Shown here in pieces: positions 19,727-28,632 of a DNA stretch of 59,239 bases. The notes under the pieces were generated by a model. The model worked only from the letters and a program-made list of their open reading frames with translations. It was not told the origin of the DNA and searched no databases. The stretch covers positions 1 to 59,239 of the forward strand of contig PWNH01000089.1 in NCBI GenBank assembly GCA_003557905.1, given 5' to 3'. The DNA comes from Methanomassiliicoccaceae archaeon (lineage in GTDB: Archaea; Thermoplasmatota; Thermoplasmata; Methanomassiliicoccales; Methanomethylophilaceae). Position numbers and translations under genes: made by a program. Within the stretch, counting starts at the first letter, position 1; each line of letters starts with the position of its first letter.

Positions 19727-20932
19727 ATGGAGAGGCTGTTCATTGCCACCGAGGAGGACATACGTCAGGGCAGGACGATGGATGTTTATTTCCAACGCAG
19801 CCTAGGGGTGTTGAAGGCCTTGGATATGGAGGAAACCCGCGTCAAAGCGGAGTTCAGCGCCGGATCCCTCCCTGCGGGTTGGCCATGGGCGATAATATGC
19901 GGCACGGAGGAGGTGCTCCGCCTGATGGAAGGCCTGCCCGTGGATCTCTACGGGATACCTGAGGGCACGCTGTGGCGTCCCAGATCCTCCCGCGGTCCGC
20001 GCATACCCTTCATGAACATCGAAGGCCCATATTGCGGTTTCGGGGAGATGGAAACTTCGATTTTGGGTATGTTATGCCATTCCAGCGGCGTCGCGACCAA
20101 GGCGGCCAGATGCAAGATGGCGGCGGAAATGGGCCATCTGATGGCATTCGGTAACCGTCGCATGCATCCTGCCTTGGCCCCTATGTTGGATAGGTCCGCG
20201 TTCATCGGTGGATGCGACGGAGTGGCATCCCCTCTCGGTGCCGAACTCATAGGCGAGGAGGCTCTGGGAACTGTCCCACACGCATTGATTCTCATGATAG
20301 GCGACGAGGTCAAGGCCTACCAGGCCTTCAATGACCATTCGGACGCAGATGTTCCGAGGATAGTTCTGGTGGACACCTTCTCGGATGAGCGCTTCGGGGC
20401 TCTCGAGGCATGCCGTAGCATACCGGGTTTGGAAGGCATCAGACTCGACACCCCCGGTTCTCGTCGCGGATCGTTCCGCGAACTTGTACAGGAGGTCCGG
20501 TGGGAGATGGACATGGCAGGTCATCACAAAGTGAGGATCATCGCCACCGGCGGTCTTGACGAGGACAGTATCCGTAAGTTGAAAGGATCGGGCGTGGACT
20601 CATTCGGCGTTGGTACGAGTATCAGCAACGCTCCGACCGTGGATTTCTCTATGGACCTGGTGGAGAAGGACGGTGTACCGATATCCAAGAGGGGCAAGTT
20701 CAGCGGACGCAAGTATCCGTTCCGCTGTCCTGCATGTCTGTTGATGGATGTCTCTCTGGACCGGGAAGAAGAGATGCAATGTGAGTGCGGCGCGGTCATG
20801 GAGATGATCGAGGTCAGGATGATGGAGAACGGGCGTCGCACAATTCCCGCGGAATCCGCTAAACATATCCGGAACCGCGTCCTCGAGCAATTGCAGATGA
20901 TTCACGATGTCGACAACAATCGAAAGATATGA
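19727..20932 (+). CDS. Nicotinate phosphoribosyltransferase-like protein
   Basis: SGVATKAARCKMAA, FGNRRMHP, IIATGGLDEDSIRKLKGSGVDSFGVGTSIS; C-terminal CPACLL..CECG zinc ribbon. Confidence 0.88.
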   Translation: MERLFIATEEDIRQGRTMDVYFQRSLGVLKALDMEETRVKAEFSAGSLPAGWPWAIICGTEEVLRLMEGLPVDLYGIPEGTLWRPRSSRGPRIPFMNIEGPYCGFGEMETSILGMLCHSSGVATKAARCKMAAEMGHLMAFGNRRMHPALAPMLDRSAFIGGCDGVASPLGAELIGEEALGTVPHALILMIGDEVKAYQAFNDHSDADVPRIVLVDTFSDERFGALEACRSIPGLEGIRLDTPGSRRGSFRELVQEVRWEMDMAGHHKVRIIATGGLDEDSIRKLKGSGVDSFGVGTSISNAPTVDFSMDLVEKDGVPISKRGKFSGRKYPFRCPACLLMDVSLDREEEMQCECGAVMEMIEVRMMENGRRTIPAESAKHIRNRVLEQLQMIHDVDNNRKI

Positions 20933-21117
20933 TTATATAGCCGATTGAGGCGGCCAATCATGAATTCCCCTTTTCGATAGTTGCGAGCCCTTTTTTGATT
21001 GTTTTGTTATATACTCTATGAAACCACCTATCTACCAATTTTTAACATTCGTTTATATGGATGTCAATAGATTTCGGTAGCAAAACGAAAGCATTAAAAG
21101 ACAAGCGTTGTTTTCCA

Positions 21118-21200
21118 ATCATCGTCTTCGGACGATCGCCGCCGTTTGGAGGGACGGAGGCAACTGGCTCCAAGCCAGGTCGACGGGAAGGGCAGAGATT
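21118..21200 (+). ncRNA. Candidate structured RNA with three consecutive hairpins (unnamed)
   Basis: ATCGTC-TTCG-GACGAT (cUUCGg tetraloop), GCCGCCGT..ACGGAGGC, CTGGCT-CCA-AGCCAG; preceded by an A/T-rich promoter-like ATTAAAAG at about 21092; no convincing ORF. Confidence 0.4.
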
Positions 21201-21228
21201 GAATGAATAGTTCAGCTTATGCTCTATA

Positions 21229-21242
21229 CTTGTTCGAACAAG
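21229..21242. promoter_or_regulatory. 14-bp perfect palindrome CTTGTTCGAACAAG just before a small ORF
   Basis: Read directly; ends 1 nt before the ATG at 21244. Confidence 0.45.
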
Positions 21243-21243
21243 G

Positions 21244-21480
21244 ATGAGAGGTATTCCAGGGATGATAGGTTCAATTATGGAGATGGGAGGCCATTGCGCC
21301 CCTGATATCGGCAAGGTCTATTGCGAGTGCGGAAGCATTGTAGACCTTGACCGTTCATTCATTAATCTAAAACGTAAATTAGGAAAACCTATCGAATGCC
21401 CCACATGTCGCAACAATAGAATCTCCCACGACATTGATGCCTTGGACCGCCACTTCATCGGTGATGATGAAGAGGAATGA
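21244..21480 (+). CDS. Small Cys4 zinc-ribbon-like protein, acidic C-terminus
   Basis: CECGSIVDL...CPTC pattern, DDEEE tail; start may be a downstream ATG (21262 or 21277). Confidence 0.6.
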   Translation: MRGIPGMIGSIMEMGGHCAPDIGKVYCECGSIVDLDRSFINLKRKLGKPIECPTCRNNRISHDIDALDRHFIGDDEEE

Positions 21481-21499
21481 ATCTCTAAAAATTATTAAG

Positions 21500-21517
21500 T
21501 TAAAGACCAATCTTTAA
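21500..21517. promoter_or_regulatory. 7-bp perfect hairpin/dyad TTAAAGA-CCAA-TCTTTAA in promoter of COG0523 GTPase
   Basis: Read directly, 36 nt upstream of the TTG start at 21553. Confidence 0.35.
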
Positions 21518-21552
21518 TAACTCTGATTATCAATCTAACCCAAGGTGAGAAA

Positions 21553-22146
21553 TTGCATTTCGTTCTGGTATCCGGTCTATTAGGGGTGGGTAAGACCACT
21601 GTAATCCTGAACATGATGGATGCTCTCTATGAGAGCAAAGGACATCGTATAATGGTCATCGAGAATGACTTCGGGAACAAAGGCATAGACGGGGAGGTCA
21701 TGCGTAAATACGGCATGGACGTCCAAGAACTCAAGGGAGGGTGTATATGCTGTACCCTGAAGACCGGACTGATTGACACCGTTCGGGTTGTCCAGGCCAA
21801 TATGGATCCCGACATAATAATCGTGGAGCCGACGGGAATAGCCGACCCCGAGATAATCATAAATGCGGTCCAGGACTGCTCCGGGATAGAGATTGACCGG
21901 CTCAGCACTATCATAGTGGTCGATGCAGAACGTTTCGCCAAGACCTGGAAGATGTTCGAGAGGCCTCTGAAAAACCAATTGAAGGTCGCAGATATCGTAT
22001 TGGTGAACAAGATAGACACTGTATCCGACGAAGACCTTGACGGCATCAAGGAACGCATCAAGACGTTCGGTTTCAACGGCCCTGTGGAGGCCGTACAGGC
22101 TGACAAAGGTGTGAACATGGGTAAGTTGTTGGAGTTGTTCGAATGA
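21553..22146 (+). CDS. COG0523/CobW-like G3E-family GTPase (metal chaperone)
   Basis: GLLGVGKTTVI Walker A, ELKGGCICCTLKTGL (CxCC metal motif), VEPTGIADP, VNKIDTV; TTG start with GGTGAG upstream. Confidence 0.92.
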   Translation: MHFVLVSGLLGVGKTTVILNMMDALYESKGHRIMVIENDFGNKGIDGEVMRKYGMDVQELKGGCICCTLKTGLIDTVRVVQANMDPDIIIVEPTGIADPEIIINAVQDCSGIEIDRLSTIIVVDAERFAKTWKMFERPLKNQLKVADIVLVNKIDTVSDEDLDGIKERIKTFGFNGPVEAVQADKGVNMGKLLELFE

Positions 22147-22613
22147 CCGAGGACCAAGAGTTCATACCCACTCCGCTCGCCGCGGACCTCAAAGGGGTTT
22201 TCTCACCCCCGATGGAAGGAACGGATGCAGTTCAGAAGTTCTCCGACCTCCTGAAGGCCTTGACGCTCGGGGCGGTGGATGTCGGCGCCTGGTCCATAGG
22301 CCATGTCAAGGCTGTGGTGGAGGCAGGACAGGGATTCATATCAATGAGCAGCACCACTGAGGATGGCAACGTCCGTACCAAGGGCGAGTTGTCATCGGTG
22401 GAAGAATGGACGATGACCGTGAACGTTATTGTTTTCGGGCCGGATGTGGAAGACCTTGAGACTATGCTCTTGGAAAAGGTGGAATCCATAATGCCGGGTA
22501 GCAAGGTCAATGTCTATCACGCTGAAGGATGCGACGACCCCGAATGCTTCGATCCCTTCTGCCGCCGTCCCGAACACGTCCACGAGGACGATTGCGACTG
22601 TGACCGTTGCTAA
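22143..22613 (+). CDS. Hypothetical protein with Cys/His/Asp-rich putative metal-binding C-terminus
   Basis: ATGA overlap with GTPase gene; tail EGCDDPECFDPFCRRPEHVHEDDCDCDRC. Confidence 0.85.
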   Translation: MTEDQEFIPTPLAADLKGVFSPPMEGTDAVQKFSDLLKALTLGAVDVGAWSIGHVKAVVEAGQGFISMSSTTEDGNVRTKGELSSVEEWTMTVNVIVFGPDVEDLETMLLEKVESIMPGSKVNVYHAEGCDDPECFDPFCRRPEHVHEDDCDCDRC

Positions 22614-22615
22614 GT

Positions 22616-24922
22616 TCAAACGGTCTTCTTGACCGTCTTTTTCTTCTTAGCGGTGGCGGCCTTGGGTTTTTTGGCCGCCTTCTTCGGTCTGGTCGGGCAT
22701 TCGGGGTTGATGCACTGTTGCCTCTCCCCGAGACCAATGACCGGAGATCCACACTCGCCGCATTGCTCGCTCAAGACGTCGATCTTTCCCCTCAGAGGGA
22801 GGGGATAGGTCTGGTCGCAGTCCGGCCATGACGAACATCCAGCGAACCTTTTACCGGCACGGGAGAACAGCATCCTCACTGTCCCCTCGCCGCATTTGGG
22901 ACATTTCCCAAGGTCGTTCATCTGCTTGTTGGTGATGCAATCCGGATCGACGCATTGCTCCTGAGGGGGCTGACCGCGTCTGATCACACGTAGAACGGGC
23001 ATGCCGCATTCAGCACATCCCTCCTCCGTGGGCTGGATCATTGCCGACCGGGGCATAGGGAACGCCTTGTTGCAGTCAGGGTATGAATCGCAACCTATGA
23101 AGTTACCTTTGCGCGACCTCTTGATGGTGATGTTACCACCGCACTCGGCGCACTTTCCGATATGGGACTGCTCATGCAGAGCCTTGCGTATCTCCTCGCC
23201 TATCTCGTTGCGGTTGGCCTTCATCACATCAACCGCAGCGGAGAGCATCTGCTGGGACTCCTTCACAACGAATTCCAGTGATTTCTCGCCGTCAGCGATC
23301 TCCCCCATGTCCTCCTCCAGCCGTGCGGTCATCTCCACATCCGTGATCTGGCCGCCATACTTCTGCAGCGCCTTCACCAAGGCCATTCCGCTGGGGGTGG
23401 GTATGAGGTTCTTTCCCTGTACGTAGTTACGGGAGTACAGTTTACCGACAATGTCATGCCTGGTGCTCTTGGTCCCTAGATTCAGGTTCTCCATCTCTTG
23501 GATGATGGAGCCCTGGTTGAACCTGTACGGTGGACGCGTCTCGTCCTGTTCCATTGCCAAGTCCTTGACGTCCACCATACTCCCCTCCTCCAAATTCGGG
23601 ATGAGGTTCTCTGTGAATCTATAATGGGGATAATACCTTCTCCAACCCTCGAACAGTAGCTTCTGCCCCTTGGCCTCGAAGGTCTCACCTCCGACATCCA
23701 GTGTGCAGGATTTCTCCTCCACTCTGCCTGAAGGAGCGACGGTGGCGAGGAAACGCCTGACAACCAGCTCGTAGATCTTCCACTTGTCGCCTTTGATCTT
23801 CTTGGAAGATGCAACCCCTGTAGGGTATATCGGAGGGTGGTCCGTGGTCATCCGCTTACCCCTCGAAGGTCTTATGGTCTCCTGGTCGAGGATCTCGGCG
23901 ACCTCCTTGGAGAATTCGGAATCCGCAAGACGGTTCAGAACACCTTTGAGGCTGAGGCTCTTAGGGTAAACCGTATTGTCCGTCCTCGGGTATGATATGA
24001 AACCACTGGTGTAAAGGTCCTCGGCCAATTTCATCGCCAAACCCGGAGGTATGCCGATTCGGTTGGCCTCAGTGAGCAATATTGTGGTACTGAAGGGTGA
24101 TGGCGGGAAATCATCCCTCTCCTCGACGCTGAACGAGAGCACCTTGGCCTTATCAACGCCACCACAGCCGACCATCCTCTTCTCCGCCTCGGCCTTATTC
24201 CAGAACGGATTTTCGGAATGTTCTCCCTGGAATCCTTCTTCGGCAAAACTGCCTTTGATCAGCCAGAACGGTTCGGGAACGAAATCCTCTATCTCCTGGT
24301 GACGGTCTATCAGCAGTCTGAGGGTGGGACTTTGGACCCTGCCAACGGAAAGGAAGTTCCTGCCCAGTTGTCCGGAGTATATCGATATCATCCGGGTGAG
24401 CACCGCTCCCCAGGTCAGATCTATTATCTGTCTTGCCTCAGCGGCGTCTGCCAGTTTGGCGTCCGGTATCGTAAGATTCTCAAAGGCGTTCTCAACCTCT
24501 CCCTTGGTCAAAGCGCTGAAGCGCGCACGGCGGACAGTCTCCATATTGACGGCCGCCAGACGAACGGTCTCGAGACCAATCAACTCTCCCTCCCTGTCGT
24601 AGTCAGTGGCGATGATTATCTGATCCGCCTCGGCCGAAAGGGTACGTATGGCGCTGAGGATGTTCTTGGCTTTGACCAGCTTCTCCTGTGGAGCGTTGAT
24701 CAATTCCTCCGGAGGGACGCTGGACCAATTGTTGTAATGCTCCGGATAATCAAGTTCTATGATATGTCCTCTGAGCCCGATGACGGAGAATTCATCCCCT
24801 CCGCGGGTGAAGGTGATGACAGTGGCCCCATCCACCTTGGTGGTCTCCTGTTTCTCGTCTGATAGTATGGTGGAGATCCTGCGGGCGGCGTTGGCCTTCT
24901 CCGTTATCACTAGCCGCTTCAT
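22616..24922 (-). CDS. topA: DNA topoisomerase I (type IA) with multiple C-terminal zinc fingers
   Basis: KRLVITEKANAARRIS, ATDYDREGELIG, SYPRTDNTVYP catalytic Tyr, repeated CxxCG zinc fingers; start chosen at MKRLVITEK within ORF to 24943. Confidence 0.96.
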   Translation of the reverse strand: MKRLVITEKANAARRISTILSDEKQETTKVDGATVITFTRGGDEFSVIGLRGHIIELDYPEHYNNWSSVPPEELINAPQEKLVKAKNILSAIRTLSAEADQIIIATDYDREGELIGLETVRLAAVNMETVRRARFSALTKGEVENAFENLTIPDAKLADAAEARQIIDLTWGAVLTRMISIYSGQLGRNFLSVGRVQSPTLRLLIDRHQEIEDFVPEPFWLIKGSFAEEGFQGEHSENPFWNKAEAEKRMVGCGGVDKAKVLSFSVEERDDFPPSPFSTTILLTEANRIGIPPGLAMKLAEDLYTSGFISYPRTDNTVYPKSLSLKGVLNRLADSEFSKEVAEILDQETIRPSRGKRMTTDHPPIYPTGVASSKKIKGDKWKIYELVVRRFLATVAPSGRVEEKSCTLDVGGETFEAKGQKLLFEGWRRYYPHYRFTENLIPNLEEGSMVDVKDLAMEQDETRPPYRFNQGSIIQEMENLNLGTKSTRHDIVGKLYSRNYVQGKNLIPTPSGMALVKALQKYGGQITDVEMTARLEEDMGEIADGEKSLEFVVKESQQMLSAAVDVMKANRNEIGEEIRKALHEQSHIGKCAECGGNITIKRSRKGNFIGCDSYPDCNKAFPMPRSAMIQPTEEGCAECGMPVLRVIRRGQPPQEQCVDPDCITNKQMNDLGKCPKCGEGTVRMLFSRAGKRFAGCSSWPDCDQTYPLPLRGKIDVLSEQCGECGSPVIGLGERQQCINPECPTRPKKAAKKPKAATAKKKKTVKKTV

Positions 24923-24973
24923 CGACCTCGACCAATAATTCAAGGATATAAAAACTGTGGCTCGAATGTCAGC

Positions 24974-25429
24974 TCACTTGTAATGACGGGGGCCTATATG
25001 ATGCATATGTGTGCTGGATGGTGACGCCATGGTCAATTTAGACCTCAAAACACCCTTTATGCTCATCAACTCGTTGGAGAAGTCCTGCAGCTCTTTCAAT
25101 GTGCCACTCACCAATAGGATCTCCATACAACGGTCATGATCCAGATGTATGTGTATGGTGGTGCTTACATGGTCATGTTTCTCATGCTGGATCGAGGTCA
25201 GCTTTTCTTTGACGCTACCGGTCTCATGGTCGTAAATCAGAGTGATGGTCCCTACCATGAATTGTTCCGGGTTCTTCCACTCCTCCTCCGCCAAAGCATC
25301 GCGGATAAGGTCTCTGATCCCCTCGGACCTGCTACCGTAGCCCTTCTTCTCCAAGGACCTGTCGAATCTCTCCAGCAGGTCGGGCTCCAGTGATACTCCT
25401 ATACGCGTTACGTTGTCCATACAATCCAC
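24974..25429 (-). CDS. nikR: Nickel-responsive regulator NikR
   Basis: VTRIGVSLEPDLLERFD ribbon-helix-helix, HEKHDHVSTTIHIHLDHDRCMEILLV Ni-binding His/Cys. Confidence 0.93.
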   Translation of the reverse strand: MDCMDNVTRIGVSLEPDLLERFDRSLEKKGYGSRSEGIRDLIRDALAEEEWKNPEQFMVGTITLIYDHETGSVKEKLTSIQHEKHDHVSTTIHIHLDHDRCMEILLVSGTLKELQDFSNELMSIKGVLRSKLTMASPSSTHMHHIGPRHYK

Positions 25430-25441
25430 GTATCCCGATAG

Positions 25442-25461
25442 ATGTTAAAATGGTTTTACAT
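25442..25461. promoter_or_regulatory. Imperfect dyad ATGT(T)AAAA-TGG-TTTTACAT overlapping the nikR promoter region
   Basis: Read directly, 12 nt upstream of the nikR ORF start. Confidence 0.3.
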
Positions 25462-25545
25462 GGTTGAGGATGCTACAGGAATGAGAGAACAATTATCGAA
25501 CAGGTTATTATAGTCGAAATCATAGCTTCGCATGGAGATGGATCA

Positions 25546-26325
25546 TTGAAAGATGCTCAGATTCTGGTCGATGCATTCCGTGCAGCGACAGCGGCAACTA
25601 TAGATGAGCAGGAAGTCGGCGTACTTTTCTCTGGAGGTCTCGACAGTACGATCATAGCAATATTGGCATCCGAGATTTCCGAAGTCACCCTTTATTCCGT
25701 GGGTGTGGAGGGTTCACACGATCTCGAGGCAGGGAGGAGTGCCGCTGACGAGCTGGGATTGAGATGGGAGCCGATAATCATCAACGAGGACCAGGTAGTT
25801 CAAGCAGTAAGTGAGATGGTGAAGCTCACTGGCAGCCGCAACCCGGTTAGCCTGTCCTTTCAGATTCCCATGTATTTCGTTTCCCGTCATGCCAAGGAAC
25901 ACCTTCTCGTCAGCGGACAAGGGGCGGACGAGCTCTTCGCCGGTTATGCCCGCTACTCGGTGATGAGTGTGGAGGAGAAGGGAAGGCAGATGGAGACCGA
26001 TATGGCGAAACTCATGGAGGACACCCTGCATCAGGAGCAGAAGGTGGCGTCCTCCGGAGGCAAGGACCTTCGTTACCCATTTCTCCATATGTCTTCGGTG
26101 GAGGCGGTAAACGGCATTCCATTGGAAAGAAGGGTAGGCTTCGAGACGTCGAAGGAGCTTTTGCGTGAAGTGGGCAGGATGCTAGGCGCTGGTTTCCTGG
26201 CGGAGAGGAAGAAGAAAGCCGCTCAGTACGGTAGCGGAGCCATGCGCTCATTGAAGGCCAATGCCCGTAGGCAAGGCCTAACTGTACGAGCCCTCATAGC
26301 AGGTATGAACGAGGAAGTACCATGA
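25546..26325 (+). CDS. Asparagine synthase-like PP-loop protein lacking a glutaminase domain
   Basis: VLFSGGLDSTIIAIL PP-loop, LLVSGQGADELFAGYARY; TTG start. Confidence 0.83.
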   Translation: MKDAQILVDAFRAATAATIDEQEVGVLFSGGLDSTIIAILASEISEVTLYSVGVEGSHDLEAGRSAADELGLRWEPIIINEDQVVQAVSEMVKLTGSRNPVSLSFQIPMYFVSRHAKEHLLVSGQGADELFAGYARYSVMSVEEKGRQMETDMAKLMEDTLHQEQKVASSGGKDLRYPFLHMSSVEAVNGIPLERRVGFETSKELLREVGRMLGAGFLAERKKKAAQYGSGAMRSLKANARRQGLTVRALIAGMNEEVP

Positions 26326-27593
26326 ATCATCTCCAACAGAGTCTGGCATGGCTGTTCTCACTTAACGCCAGGGGTATGAAACTGGGTTTGGACAACACCC
26401 GTGAACTACTGAGGAGGCTCGGTGATCCACAGAATGATTTCAAATCGATACACGTCGCAGGCTCCAACGGAAAAGGATCGGTCTGCGCCCTCATCCACTC
26501 CATTATGTCACAGGCCGGTATACGGGCGGGCCTTTACACGTCACCCCATCTGCTAAGGTTCAACGAGAGGATGAGGATAGGTGATGAACAGATCGATGAT
26601 TATGAATTATCCGAATTGATTGACAGATGCCGTCCAATCGCTGAAGCGATGGCCGCCGAAGGGATGGAGTTGACCTTCTTCGAGATAACCACCGCAATGG
26701 CCTTCCTCCATTTCTCCGAGAAGCAGGTTGAGTACGTCGTCGTCGAGACGGGAATGGGCGGACGTCTAGATTCCACTAATGTCGTGAATCCGGCTCTGAG
26801 TGTGATCACTCCGATAAGCATTGAACACAGCGAGTATCTGGGACGTACCCTGCGAGAGATAGCATCTGAGAAAGCAGGGATAATCAAGCCCGATACTCCC
26901 GTGGTGGCCAATTCCGGCGATGAGGTCAGGGAAGTCGTTTCGGCCCGCGCTGCCGACCTAGGTTCGATGGTCCATTATCTTGAGGATGACGTATATTCCC
27001 TGGTCTCCATGGGTCGGGAAGGGATTGTCCTCAATTATGCCGGTAAGGAATATGAGGTAGGTATAAGTGGCTCCATCCAGGCCGGTAACGCTGCCACGGC
27101 AATATTGGCCATGGAGGTACTGGGCGATGATAGGATCGGAGAAAAGGATATCCGGAAAGGGTTGGCTGATTGCAATTGGCCCTGTCGGATGCAGTTGGTT
27201 GGGAACGACCCCCCGACCGTGGTGGATGTAACACACACCACAATGGGGGCGAAGTCATTGGCCAAGGATTTCCCCTCCGTATACGGTCCGGGCAACATAC
27301 TGGTTATAGGGGTTCTGTTGGACAAGGATGTCAACGGACTAGCCTCAGCCTTAGGTCCGGTGTTCCGAAAGATTGTGGCAACAGAACCGGACAGCGACAG
27401 AGGGATGGCCGCCGATGCCGTGGGTCGCGCTTTCATGCACCACTGTGAGGATGTGACGGTGGAGGAGAAGGTGGGGGACGCCATACGGTTAGCGTATGAT
27501 AATCTTGAGATGGGAGAGACGGTTCTTGTGACGGGATCCCTCTACACCGCAGGGGATGCACTCAGATGGTTGGCGAAAAGGACCCCGTCCTGA
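26322..27593 (+). CDS. folC: Folylpolyglutamate/dihydrofolate synthase family (Mur ligase fold)
   Basis: VAGSNGKGSVCALI, TSPHLLRFNERM, VVETGMGGRLDSTN, HSEYLG. Confidence 0.9.
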   Translation: MNHLQQSLAWLFSLNARGMKLGLDNTRELLRRLGDPQNDFKSIHVAGSNGKGSVCALIHSIMSQAGIRAGLYTSPHLLRFNERMRIGDEQIDDYELSELIDRCRPIAEAMAAEGMELTFFEITTAMAFLHFSEKQVEYVVVETGMGGRLDSTNVVNPALSVITPISIEHSEYLGRTLREIASEKAGIIKPDTPVVANSGDEVREVVSARAADLGSMVHYLEDDVYSLVSMGREGIVLNYAGKEYEVGISGSIQAGNAATAILAMEVLGDDRIGEKDIRKGLADCNWPCRMQLVGNDPPTVVDVTHTTMGAKSLAKDFPSVYGPGNILVIGVLLDKDVNGLASALGPVFRKIVATEPDSDRGMAADAVGRAFMHHCEDVTVEEKVGDAIRLAYDNLEMGETVLVTGSLYTAGDALRWLAKRTPS

Positions 27594-28231
27594 TACTCGA
27601 CCGTCTGCGGCCTCTCTACGGGGAGGGTGTTTACCCCGGAAGGTCCGACAAAAGATCCAGACCGGATTGGATGGACATCCCCTTCAATGTGCTGATAGCC
27701 ACTGTACTCTCACAACGCACCCGTGATGAGAACACCAGGGAGGCATCAGACAACCTGTTCAAGGCTCTACCGACGATCGAGGCCATTGCGGGGGCGGATA
27801 CAGAAACGATCGAGCTTCTGATAAGGAAAGCCGGTTTCCCGGTGCAGAAGGCCAAGGCCATCAAGAGTATAGCGAGGATCGTTCTTGAGGATCACGGAGG
27901 CATTCTTCCTACAGACATGGACGCCCTCCTCAGCATGCCCATGGTGGGCCGGAAGACCGCCAACTGCGTTTTGGCCTATGCCTTCGGTGTGCCGGCCATA
28001 TGCGTCGACACCCACGTGCACCGGATATCCAACCTCATTGGCATGGTCAGTTCCAGGAATCCGGATGAGACCGAGATCCAACTAAGGGAGACCGTTCCTG
28101 AAAACCTTTGGAGGGACATAAACGCCTTGATGGTCAGGCACGGCCAGGTCACCTGTCTGCCCCGGAGGCCGAAGTGCCAGGAATGTCCTGTCATAGGTTG
28201 TTGTGACCACGGTTCCTCAGCAGACAGATAA
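27566..28231 (+). CDS. nth: Endonuclease III
   Basis: VLSQRTRDENT, LLSMPMVGRKTANCVLAYAFG HhH, VDTHVHRI, C-terminal FeS cysteines CLPRRPKCQECPVIGCC. Confidence 0.95.
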   Translation: MVGEKDPVLILDRLRPLYGEGVYPGRSDKRSRPDWMDIPFNVLIATVLSQRTRDENTREASDNLFKALPTIEAIAGADTETIELLIRKAGFPVQKAKAIKSIARIVLEDHGGILPTDMDALLSMPMVGRKTANCVLAYAFGVPAICVDTHVHRISNLIGMVSSRNPDETEIQLRETVPENLWRDINALMVRHGQVTCLPRRPKCQECPVIGCCDHGSSADR

Positions 28232-28260
28232 TAAATACTCTTTTCGTGTTTTGAGCCAGG

Positions 28261-28632
28261 ATGCATGAGGTCTCAGTCATGGCGAGCATCGTCGAATCGG
28301 TGTTAAGGGAACTTGAGAAGCACCAGGTGAGCAAGGTAGAGGAGGTCGAGCTAATTCTGGGTGAACTCACCCGCCTCGGCAGGGAACAGATGGAGTTCGC
28401 TTTCGAAATTGTCTCCAAAGGCACTATTCTGGAAGGGTCCAGCCTGAGCATAATCGAGGAACCGATCGAGATAAGATGCCCGAATTGTTCCTTCGAAGGT
28501 CCTGCTGGACGTTTGGAGGATGACGGTTTCAGCCATAACATACCGGTGCTGAGCTGTCCGGATTGTTCAAAGCCCGTCGAAGTCATCAAGGGCAAGTCAT
28601 GCATGGTAAAATCGTTGAAGGTGTTGGAATGA
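28261..28632 (+). CDS. hypA: Hydrogenase nickel incorporation protein HypA
   Basis: MHEVSVMASIVESVL (Ni-binding MHE), CPNC..CPDC zinc motif. Confidence 0.95.
   Translation: MHEVSVMASIVESVLRELEKHQVSKVEEVELILGELTRLGREQMEFAFEIVSKGTILEGSSLSIIEEPIEIRCPNCSFEGPAGRLEDDGFSHNIPVLSCPDCSKPVEVIKGKSCMVKSLKVLE

Noticed and set aside
21118-21200. tRNA, RNase P RNA, SRP RNA or known riboswitch in the three-hairpin region
   Set aside because: No T-loop, GAGGAAAGUCC-type or SRP core signature seen; left as an unnamed RNA candidate.
21042-21314. 90-aa minus-strand ORF over the RNA candidate and Cys4 ORF
   Set aside because: No family resemblance; competes with a better plus-strand interpretation.
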